Below the pieces are notes generated by a model, which saw only the letters and a program-made list of their open reading frames with translations, did not search any database and was not told the origin of the DNA. 12,484 bases of DNA, from NCBI GenBank assembly GCA_937899935.1, contig CALCOW010000337.1:1-12484 (forward strand), given 5' to 3'. A program made the translations under genes and the position numbers. Shown one piece after another: positions 1 to 5,817 of the stretch (within the stretch, counting starts at the first letter, position 1; each line of letters starts with the position of its first letter). This DNA is from an uncultured Phycisphaerae bacterium. Lineage in GTDB: Bacteria; Planctomycetota; Phycisphaerae; Phycisphaerales; SM1A02.

Positions 1-1
1 C

Positions 2-1111
2 ATCGAAATTACAGCAAGTCATAATCCGCAGCAGTGGAATGGTTTGAAGTGTCTCAATAGAGATGGATTGGCTCCAGCAGTTGATGAGGCTGCGTCCATC
101 ATCGATCGTTTTGAAAAGTCACGTGACCGTGACTTTACAAGTACCTCGATTGATACAGTTGTCAAAGATCTTAGTGGTACCACGACACACGTTCAGCGTG
201 TTCTTGATCAGGTTGATCGGAATAGCATTGCCGAGATGCGATTTGTGGTCACGCTTGATTCCGTTAATGCTTCCGGTCGAGACGGTGGAAGACAGTTGCT
301 CACCGCTCTTGGTTGTCAGTTGACACACTTGAATGCGGACAAGTCTGGTATCTTTCCACACCTGCCTGAACCGACACAAAAAAATCTCCAAGAGCTCGCA
401 GAGGTCACAAAAAAGTGTGATGCGGCTCTCGGTTTTGCACAAGATCCGGACGCAGATCGATTGGCCTTGATCGATGAGGGTGGTACCTATGTGGGTGAAG
501 AATACACGCTTGCACTCGTTGCTCGTCGTTTTCTGATGCGAGAAGGGCACGGGATTCTTGCTGCCAATCTGTCGACCAGTCGAATGATTGATGATTTAGC
601 AGAGGCAAGAGAAGGAGTGTCGATCATTCGGACTGCGGTGGGCGAAGCGAACGTCGTGCATGCTCTGCGTGGTGCTGGTGTCGATAGCGAAAACCCAGGT
701 ATGGGCGGAGAGGGCAATGGTGGTGTGATTTGTCCAAGCGTCTGTTGGGTGCGAGATTCACTATCTGCTATGGCGTTTGTCCTTGAGTTGCTTGCCACCG
801 AGGGGCGCTCTTTATCGACACTCATCAGCGAAATGCCGCGGTATGCGATGATCAAACGAGCTTTTGATTTGTCAGCACTCGGCGGTCGTGCGGGGCTCGA
901 GGCCGTCTTTGCTCGTGTTCGGCAGGCCTTCGCATCAGAGCGTATCAACGACAGTGATGGACTGCGCATTGATCGTGCTCACGCTTGGGTTCATTTGCGA
1001 GCAAGCAATACGGAACCCATTGTTCGACTGATCGCAGAGGCGCCCACGAATGACGCGGCTGAATCACTTATTAACGAAGTCGCATCGATTGCTGGATTCA
1101 AGACAGCTTAA
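2..1111 (+). CDS. glmM: Phosphoglucosamine mutase / phosphohexomutase (5' truncated by window edge)
   Basis: This is an alpha-D-phosphohexomutase that interconverts hexose 1- and 6-phosphates; in GlmM the substrate is glucosamine phosphate. The reading frame is open from base 2 and already encodes the active-site phosphoserine loop TASHNP (11-28), so the true start lies upstream. About 369 residues are visible and the family has about 450, so roughly 80-100 N-terminal residues are missing. The metal loop DPDADR is at 443-460, the sugar-specificity loop GGEGNGG at 704-724, and the phosphate-binding loop RASNTEP at 998-1018. The last two differ from the E. coli GlmM forms (GEQSGH and RPSGTEP) and resemble archaeal or mixed-specificity mutases, so phosphomannomutase activity is possible. 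I favour GlmM because a UDP-GlcNAc pyrophosphorylase gene lies 3.2 kb downstream. The gene converges on the Nudix gene with a 26 bp gap. Confidence 0.85.
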   Translation: MEITASHNPQQWNGLKCLNRDGLAPAVDEAASIIDRFEKSRDRDFTSTSIDTVVKDLSGTTTHVQRVLDQVDRNSIAEMRFVVTLDSVNASGRDGGRQLLTALGCQLTHLNADKSGIFPHLPEPTQKNLQELAEVTKKCDAALGFAQDPDADRLALIDEGGTYVGEEYTLALVARRFLMREGHGILAANLSTSRMIDDLAEAREGVSIIRTAVGEANVVHALRGAGVDSENPGMGGEGNGGVICPSVCWVRDSLSAMAFVLELLATEGRSLSTLISEMPRYAMIKRAFDLSALGGRAGLEAVFARVRQAFASERINDSDGLRIDRAHAWVHLRASNTEPIVRLIAEAPTNDAAESLINEVASIAGFKTA

Positions 1112-1137
1112 AAACAAAAGATCCGATACGAGTGTGC

Positions 1138-1662
1138 CTAACCAGGGATCGATTCAGTGACTTCCCAGTCGAGTTCGGATCCATCACATCGTATATGTGC
1201 CATGAAGAAACCATTTTTGTGTTCTTGGATCAGTGGCCAGAGCACGCGTCGATCTGTTTCAGGAATGTTTGAGTGTCCAACTTTGTCATGCAAGACCCAC
1301 TCGAGTTGGCCTTCATCCATCTCATAACTTTCAATCTCTTCGGGCTTGATGGGTCGCTTGACTTCATAAATGAAAATCAACCAGTGGTTTGTCTGCTCGT
1401 AGCTTTCCTCTGAAATGATGCCACGTAATCCCAGATCAATCGGACGAAGAGATACTCCTGTTTCTTCAAGTATCTCACGCACGGCGCACTGATGTGGACT
1501 CTCTCCTGTCGTCACCTCTAACTTCCCACCAATCGGTGAGTAGAGCCCTTTGTTTGGCATCTTATTCCGGTGTAGAAGTAATAAGCGACGTTCAGAATCG
1601 TAGAGATAGCACAGCACAGCGATCTGATAAGGCTTTGCATTCTCTGGAGCAATGTTGGTCAT
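1138..1662 (-). CDS. Nudix (MutT-like) hydrolase
   Basis: This 174-residue protein belongs to the Nudix superfamily, whose members hydrolyse nucleoside diphosphates linked to another moiety. The Nudix box spans residues 46-70, and the catalytic REILEETGV segment (62-70) keeps all the metal-binding glutamates. The first half of the box reads GGKLEVTTGES, so the usual G-x5-E spacing is G-x7-E: there is a two-residue insertion, but the helix is intact. An N-terminal strand (IAVLCYLY) and a LLLLHRNK segment fit the fold. The ATG overlaps the dapA stop in an ATGA (1659-1662), which indicates translational coupling and makes it the last gene of the pdxJ-dapA transcript. The substrate cannot be read from sequence; an 8-oxo-dGTP-type or housecleaning role is only a guess. 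Confidence 0.9.
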   Translation of the reverse strand: MTNIAPENAKPYQIAVLCYLYDSERRLLLLHRNKMPNKGLYSPIGGKLEVTTGESPHQCAVREILEETGVSLRPIDLGLRGIISEESYEQTNHWLIFIYEVKRPIKPEEIESYEMDEGQLEWVLHDKVGHSNIPETDRRVLWPLIQEHKNGFFMAHIRCDGSELDWEVTESIPG

Positions 1663-2579
1663 GCGGTCTTTTCCAGCGATGTGTGATTAGCGGCTGGTGT
1701 TAACCCACAAGCGTTGAGTTGAGTACGGACCTGCTCTATGACTTCTGAATTCGCAAGGCACAGCGGTAAACGTACCGCTCCACTATCCCAGCCTAGGAGC
1801 GCCATCGCAGTTTTAATTGGTACAGGATTGACGTCACATTCAAGAAGCGTACTTGCCAGAGCAATAAGGCTGCGATGTAAGCTCACGGCTTCTTCCCACC
1901 GTCCGTCACGACATGCTGCAACCAGGCCCAAAACTCTTCTCGGCAACACATTTGAGAGTACTGAAACCACGCCATGGCCACCAATGGTCATAAGCGGCAA
2001 AGTCAATGGATCATCTCCACTGAGTACGATGAGATCTGTACTGGCGAGTGTTTCCTTCGCTTGGCGTAAGTCCCCAGTTGCGTCCTTGATCGCAACGATG
2101 TTCGGGTGACGAGCGAGTCGCTGGATGGTTGGCATTTCAATAAGCCTGCCACAACGACTGGGGATGTTATAGAGCACGAGCGGTAAGTCACAACTTTCCG
2201 CAATGGCCATAAAGTGTCGATAGATCCCCTCCTGTGAAGGGCGGTTGTAATAAGGCGTGACTTGTAGGCTTGCATGGGCACCGACGTCATTGCAGAAGCG
2301 GTGTAGCTCGATGGCATGGCTGGTGGCATTGGAGCCTGCACCAGGGATCACCGTGAGTCCATGACGCTGTGCCGCATCGGTGGCATGTCGAACGACGGTG
2401 CGGTACTCCGACTCATTGAGTGTTGGGGTTTCGCCAGTGGTGCCACAGGGAACGATGCCAGTCATACCAGATGCTGCTTGGCGGCTGACTTGTTCAGTGA
2501 GCCTGGCCAGATCCAGGCCCTCACCGTTGGGCGAGAATGGTGTGATCAGAGCGGTGTAAGTACCGGCAAAGTTAATCAT
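1659..2579 (-). CDS. dapA: 4-hydroxy-tetrahydrodipicolinate synthase
   Basis: DapA condenses pyruvate with aspartate semialdehyde in the cytoplasm, the first committed step to diaminopimelate and lysine. The protein has 306 residues, close to the family norm of about 292. Visible motifs are GTTGE (46-50), TPYYNRP with the catalytic-triad tyrosine at 111, YNIPSR with Tyr137 and the carboxylate-binding Arg142, and the Schiff-base Lys165 in IKDATGD. All are offset by four from the E. coli numbering. The residue before GTTGE is Cys, where many homologues have Val or another small residue. The ATG at 2579 has a strong Shine-Dalgarno AGGAAGGG (2589-2596) nine bases upstream. It lies 68 bp after pdxJ and overlaps the Nudix gene by 4 bp. 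Other aldolases of the DapA/NanA superfamily are possible, but the full set of DapA residues argues against them. Confidence 0.95.
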   Translation of the reverse strand: MINFAGTYTALITPFSPNGEGLDLARLTEQVSRQAASGMTGIVPCGTTGETPTLNESEYRTVVRHATDAAQRHGLTVIPGAGSNATSHAIELHRFCNDVGAHASLQVTPYYNRPSQEGIYRHFMAIAESCDLPLVLYNIPSRCGRLIEMPTIQRLARHPNIVAIKDATGDLRQAKETLASTDLIVLSGDDPLTLPLMTIGGHGVVSVLSNVLPRRVLGLVAACRDGRWEEAVSLHRSLIALASTLLECDVNPVPIKTAMALLGWDSGAVRLPLCLANSEVIEQVRTQLNACGLTPAANHTSLEKTA

Positions 2580-2588
2580 GAGCGGAGT

Positions 2589-2596
2589 CCCTTCCT
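2589..2596 (-). promoter_or_regulatory. Ribosome binding site of dapA
   Basis: On the minus strand this reads AGGAAGGG, nine bases before the dapA ATG. It is one of the strongest Shine-Dalgarno matches in the window and supports the chosen start. Confidence 0.7.
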
Positions 2597-2647
2597 GCTC
2601 TGAGGCGAATGGCCTTCATTATGACACTTTTGGGGGTTATCGACCAA

Positions 2648-3397
2648 TTACTGTGCAGTGGCTTGCTCGATCTTACTTTTCATTTCAGCAACCGATTCAT
2701 ACATCCCCACGAGGAGACTTCGGCTCACAATACTGTGGCCGATATGGAGCTCAGCCAATCCAGGTATGGCGGCAATTGGCGCCACATTGGCATGCGTGAG
2801 GCCGTGTCCGGCGTTAAAGCGCATTCCAGACTCCTTGATCCTCTTGCCGGCCTGCTGAATCAAGGCTATTTCCTGGGCAAGGGCCTCAGTTCGTTGTGTG
2901 CTGGGAGGCGAGAGGAAGATCTCAGCGTAGCTTCCGGTGTGGACTTCACATACTGAAAAGCCAATTTCTGCGGCCGCGTCAATTTGATCTGGGACAGCAT
3001 CGATGAAGGCACTGACAATCAGGCCAGCATTCTCGAGGGTTTGCACGATCGGTGAGAGTTTGCTTCGCTGGGCACAAACATCCAAGCCACCCTCAGTTGT
3101 GAGTTCTTGCCGACTTTCAGGCACGAGCATCGCCATGTGAGGTCGTATTTCACAGGCAATGGCCACCATTTCAGAGGTGGCTGCCATCTCGAAGTTAAGT
3201 TTGGCCTGGATTCTCTTGGAAAGGCGACGAACATCTTCATCATTGATATGCCGGCGGTCTTCCCTGAGGTGGCAAGTGATCCCCTCCGCACCAGCCCTTT
3301 GGGCTTCGAGGGCAGCCTCGACCGGATCAGGCTCAACCGTCTTTCGAGCTTGGCGGACGGTGGCCACATGATCAATATTGACGCCTAATTCAACCAT
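2648..3397 (-). CDS. pdxJ: Pyridoxine 5'-phosphate synthase
   Basis: PdxJ closes the pyridine ring in the DXP-dependent vitamin B6 pathway, joining 3-amino-2-oxopropyl phosphate to 1-deoxy-xylulose 5-phosphate. The 249-residue TIM-barrel protein starts with the family signature LGVNIDHVATVRQAR. It carries HLREDRRHI with catalytic His43, LNFEMA with Glu70, and NAGHGL with His198, equivalent to E. coli His45, Glu72 and His193. The C-terminal LHIGHSIVSRSL phosphate-binding segment is also present. The ATG at 3397 is fixed by the N-terminal motif and by an in-frame TAG only nine bases upstream. Its Shine-Dalgarno is poor (GGTGG directly next to the ATG). It is the first gene of the minus-strand operon with dapA and the Nudix gene. 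Confidence 0.96.
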   Translation of the reverse strand: MVELGVNIDHVATVRQARKTVEPDPVEAALEAQRAGAEGITCHLREDRRHINDEDVRRLSKRIQAKLNFEMAATSEMVAIACEIRPHMAMLVPESRQELTTEGGLDVCAQRSKLSPIVQTLENAGLIVSAFIDAVPDQIDAAAEIGFSVCEVHTGSYAEIFLSPPSTQRTEALAQEIALIQQAGKRIKESGMRFNAGHGLTHANVAPIAAIPGLAELHIGHSIVSRSLLVGMYESVAEMKSKIEQATAQ

Positions 3398-3406
3398 GCC
3401 ACCAGC

Positions 3407-3457
3407 CTAGGGTGCATCTGCCAGTAGGACAACTACTGCTCCCAGTACCTGGGGCAT
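3407..3457 (-). CDS. Possible 16-codon leader ORF upstream of pdxJ
   Basis: On the minus strand an ATG at 3457 preceded by GGAG (separated by ACC) opens a 16-codon frame encoding MPQVLGAVVVLLADAP. It ends in TAG nine bases before the pdxJ ATG and is in the same frame as pdxJ. The peptide is hydrophobic with three consecutive valines. It overlaps two small hairpins (3422-3438 and 3441-3453). It could be a leader peptide or chance; nothing in the sequence shows that it is translated. Confidence 0.25.
   Translation of the reverse strand: MPQVLGAVVVLLADAP
3422..3438. repeat. Small inverted repeat CAGTAG-N5-CTACTG
   Basis: This is a perfect 6 bp inverted repeat with a five-base loop in the pdxJ/phoU divergent region. 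It is followed three bases later by a second, CCCAG-TAC-CTGGG (3441-3453). Either could be RNA hairpins in the pdxJ leader or a protein-binding site. Stems this short can arise by chance. Confidence 0.35.
3441..3453. repeat. Small inverted repeat CCCAG-N3-CTGGG
   Basis: This is a perfect 5 bp GC-rich stem with a three-base loop inside the candidate leader ORF of pdxJ. A looser CCAG...CTGG pair follows at about 3463-3478, so CCAG/CTGG half-sites recur across this intergenic stretch. Confidence 0.35.
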
Positions 3458-3479
3458 GGTCTCCAGCCGTATGCCTGGC

Positions 3480-3485
3480 TATACT
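3480..3485 (+). promoter_or_regulatory. Candidate -10 element (TATACT) for phoU
   Basis: TATACT in the context GGCTATACTCG lies 56 bp before the phoU ATG. No convincing -35 hexamer is present at 16-18 bp. The same core, CTATAC, occurs at a similar distance before the UAP1-like gene and the 377-residue gene, which supports a promoter role. Confidence 0.45.
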
Positions 3486-3531
3486 CGCGCCCTAAGTGTG
3501 TTGGTGGCGTACCATTGAGTGAGTTTCTTGC

Positions 3532-3540
3532 AGGTGAAGG
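3532..3540 (+). promoter_or_regulatory. Ribosome binding site that decides the phoU start
   Basis: AGGTGAAGG immediately precedes the ATG at 3542. It favours this ATG over the in-frame TTG at 3515, which has no Shine-Dalgarno. Confidence 0.6.
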
Positions 3541-3541
3541 C

Positions 3542-4228
3542 ATGACATCTTTTACTCAACACCTCGAACGGCTTCGCTATGACCTCGGTCGTCAAGGTGA
3601 TCGTTGTATGGAGCTCACACTTCGAGCGGTTGAAAGTTATTTCGAAGGTGACCAAGCCAAGGCTGCGGATGTCATTAAGGGTGATGAATCAATTGATCGC
3701 GTTGACGTAGAGATCGAGCGAGGGTCAATTGAGCTTCTGGCCATGGGTGAGACCGAGGCATACTCAATCCGCAGCGTACTAACTATTGTCAAAATTAATA
3801 ACGAGCTGGAACGCATCGCAGATTGTGCTGTAAATGTCGCTGAGGTTGTTCTCGACGGTGATAGTCAGGACGACCAATTGCCGCAGACATTTCGTGTTAT
3901 GGCAAACAGTGTTATTGGGATGCTCAGAGATGCTAACACGTCATTGGCGAGTCTCGATATAGAATTAGCGACCCGAGTGCTTCAGTTTGACGATACCGTC
4001 GATCGTTTCAAGCGTGAAATTACGCTCGATGCCCAGAAGCAGGTCGCCGCCGGTGGAATCATGGTTGATATGGCTTTCCGGTTGCTTAGCGTCGTCAGAT
4101 CGCTCGAGAGAATTGCAGATCATTCAACGAATATTTGTGAGCAAGTTATTTACCTAGAGACAGGTAAGATTGTCCGCCACAGTAGTGAGGGGTGGTCTCA
4201 GCCGGAATTACCTGATGGTGATGAATAG
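3542..4228 (+). CDS. phoU: PhoU-family phosphate regulator
   Basis: PhoU proteins are cytoplasmic, all-helical, metal-binding regulators that link phosphate transport to the PhoR/PhoB two-component system and limit phosphate uptake. The protein has 228 residues from the ATG at 3542, matching the usual length of about 220-240. An in-frame TTG nine codons upstream is less likely. Two symmetrical three-helix-bundle halves are visible, each with the family metal motif E-x-x-x-D: ELERIAD (Glu90, Asp94) and SLERIAD (Glu189, Asp193). No pst transporter or phoR/phoB gene is adjacent, so this copy stands alone within the window. It is divergent from pdxJ (144 bp) and precedes the UAP1-like gene by 92 bp, a gap that holds its own promoter candidate. 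A PhoU-like domain of a transporter regulator remains possible. Confidence 0.9.
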   Translation: MTSFTQHLERLRYDLGRQGDRCMELTLRAVESYFEGDQAKAADVIKGDESIDRVDVEIERGSIELLAMGETEAYSIRSVLTIVKINNELERIADCAVNVAEVVLDGDSQDDQLPQTFRVMANSVIGMLRDANTSLASLDIELATRVLQFDDTVDRFKREITLDAQKQVAAGGIMVDMAFRLLSVVRSLERIADHSTNICEQVIYLETGKIVRHSSEGWSQPELPDGDE

Positions 4229-4249
4229 TCGATAGCGGTCACACTCCCC

Positions 4250-4255
4250 TATACA
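4250..4255 (+). promoter_or_regulatory. Candidate -10 element (TATACA) for the UAP1-like gene
   Basis: TATACA within CCCCTATAC (4246-4254) lies 65 bp before the chosen ATG. The identical nonamer occurs upstream of the 377-residue gene. An alternative -10, TATGAT preceded by TGC, is at 4268-4273. No clear -35 is seen for either. Confidence 0.4.
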
Positions 4256-4320
4256 TGCCGCTCTTGCTATGATTGCAGCGTCAGTTTTATAGCTCAAAAT
4301 TTGCCTCCAAAATAAGTGCG

Positions 4321-5778
4321 ATGTCAATGTCTGATCGCCTCGAAAGAGTTCGGTTGCTGCTGGCCAAACATGATCAAGCACATCTACTGACCTTTTATGG
4401 TGAGTTAGATGAAGACGCTCAGTCTTCGCTGTTGTCTCAGGTTGAAATGATCGACTTTGCGCTCATGGATGATCTGATAAAGCGCGAGGTTTTAGAGCCA
4501 GGCACCGAGGACCAAGAGCAGTTTGCATCTCAGCTGGAACCCGCGCCTTTCCATTACTTCCAGTCGAAAGAAGAATCTGAAGCATTTCGTGGTGTTGGTG
4601 AAGCGCTGCTCAATGCTGGTCAAGTCGCAGCATTTACCGTTGCTGGTGGGCAAGGAACAAGATTGGGATGGACTGGTCCCAAAGGTACTTTCCCGGGCAC
4701 ACCGGTGACAGGAAAATCACTCTTTCAGTCCTTTGCAGAACAAATCCTGGCGTCACAACGTCGGTATGGATGTCGCATTCCGTGGTACATCATGACAAGC
4801 CGACAAAACGATGACGCAACCAGATCATTTTTTCTCGACAACAACTGTTTTGGTCTCGTGCGAAGCGAAATATATATGTTTCCACAAGGAGAGATTCCGT
4901 CAGTTGATGCAACCACAGGCAAAATTTTGCTCGCGGAAAAAGGGCGCATAGCCATGAATCCTGATGGCCATGGTGGTAGCTTGCGTGCACTTTGTGCCAG
5001 CGGTGCTATTGAAGATATGCAGGCAAGAGGCATCCAACACATCAGCTATTTTCAGGTTGATAATCCGTTGGTGAGGGTTCTCGATCCTGTATTTATTGGT
5101 GTTCATGCCAGTGCGGATGATTCATCGGCTCAAATGACGAGCAAGATGGTCAGCAAGATCGGGCCAGAAGAGCGTGTTGGTGTCTTTTGTAAGGACCACG
5201 GCAAGACGAAAGTCATTGAATATTCAAATCTTCCAACAGAGTTGGCCCATGAAAAGGATAGCAGTGGTCAACTTAAGTTTAAGGCCGGATCAATTGCCGT
5301 CCATATCTTAGGCGTGCCCTTCATTGAGCAGTTAGGACAACCAGCGGCGGAGTCAGAGAGTGGCGTCCAACTTCCGTGGCATCGAGCTCACAAGAAAGTG
5401 AGTGCAGTTGATCTGTCTACGGGAACAGTGATCGAACCCAGTGAGCCCAATGCGGTTAAGTTTGAAACATTTGTTTTTGATGCACTGCAGTTTGCTGATC
5501 AATCAGCAATTATGGAGACCTCTCGAGAAGAGGAGTTTGCTCCCATCAAGAATCGTGAGGGCACTGATTCTGCGGTGACCAGTTATTTATCTCAAACAGT
5601 GCGAGCAGCGAACTGGCTAAGTGAACTGGGGACGGAGATTCCTCGCAAAGATGAAGGTGGTGTTTCTGAAGTCGACGCAGTCATCGAAATTAGTCCATTG
5701 ACAGCTATGGATGTTGAAGAGCTATCGTTGTCGGCCTTACCTGATCGAATTGCAAGTGGGGAACGCGTGGTCTTGTGA
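4321..5778 (+). CDS. UDP-N-acetylglucosamine pyrophosphorylase, eukaryote (AGX/UAP1) type
   Basis: The predicted reaction is UTP + GlcNAc-1-phosphate to UDP-GlcNAc + PPi. The 485-residue protein matches UDPGP type 1 enzymes throughout. An N-terminal helical segment (HLLTFYGELDED) resembles human AGX (HLLRFWNELEEA). The nucleotide-binding signature VAGGQGTRLG is at 107-116 with PKGTFP after it. PWYIMTSR is at 154-161, NPDGHGG at 213-219 and QVDNPLV at 245-251. The C-terminal substrate region has PNAVKFETFVFD (376-387) and REEEFAPIKN (402-411). It has no left-handed beta-helix acetyltransferase domain, so it is not GlmU. I chose the ATG at 4321, which aligns with the eukaryotic N terminus; ATG 4327 and an upstream TTG at 4273 are alternatives, and no Shine-Dalgarno decides. 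UDP-GalNAc or UDP-glucose activity cannot be excluded. Confidence 0.9.
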   Translation: MSMSDRLERVRLLLAKHDQAHLLTFYGELDEDAQSSLLSQVEMIDFALMDDLIKREVLEPGTEDQEQFASQLEPAPFHYFQSKEESEAFRGVGEALLNAGQVAAFTVAGGQGTRLGWTGPKGTFPGTPVTGKSLFQSFAEQILASQRRYGCRIPWYIMTSRQNDDATRSFFLDNNCFGLVRSEIYMFPQGEIPSVDATTGKILLAEKGRIAMNPDGHGGSLRALCASGAIEDMQARGIQHISYFQVDNPLVRVLDPVFIGVHASADDSSAQMTSKMVSKIGPEERVGVFCKDHGKTKVIEYSNLPTELAHEKDSSGQLKFKAGSIAVHILGVPFIEQLGQPAAESESGVQLPWHRAHKKVSAVDLSTGTVIEPSEPNAVKFETFVFDALQFADQSAIMETSREEEFAPIKNREGTDSAVTSYLSQTVRAANWLSELGTEIPRKDEGGVSEVDAVIEISPLTAMDVEELSLSALPDRIASGERVVL

Positions 5779-5817
5779 TCATTGCATGACATGCGATGCA
5801 CTTTTAGTGTTGATCAC
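5775..5817. repeat. Nested inverted repeat at a convergent gene junction
   Basis: GTGATCA (5775-5781) pairs perfectly with TGATCAC (5811-5817). Inside it TGCAT (5783-5787) pairs with ATGCA (5796-5800). The structure spans the stop codons of the UAP1-like gene and the glycerate kinase gene. Its position suits a bidirectional transcription end, but the stem is interrupted and T-runs are short, so a classical intrinsic terminator is not shown. Confidence 0.35.

Noticed and set aside
487..969. A 160-codon minus-strand reading frame inside glmM
   Set aside because: It is antisense to the conserved metal and sugar loops of the mutase, and its Ser/Arg/Ala-rich product has no domain character; it is a shadow frame.
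1112..1137. Terminator between glmM and the Nudix gene
   Set aside because: Only a weak GATCC/GGATC pairing with a long loop is visible (about 1121-1149), with no T-run, so no terminator can be supported.
2580..2647. Separate promoter for dapA in the pdxJ-dapA gap
   Set aside because: No -10/-35 pair could be seen in the 68 bp on the minus strand; only the ribosome binding site is clear, so one operon is assumed.
3515..3541. TTG start at 3515 for phoU
   Set aside because: No Shine-Dalgarno precedes the TTG, whereas AGGTGAAGG directly precedes ATG 3542 and the shorter protein matches the family start.
4273..4320. TTG start at 4273 for the UAP1-like gene
   Set aside because: The extra 16 residues do not resemble the family N terminus, and the codon overlaps a possible TATGAT promoter element; ATG 4321 aligns better.
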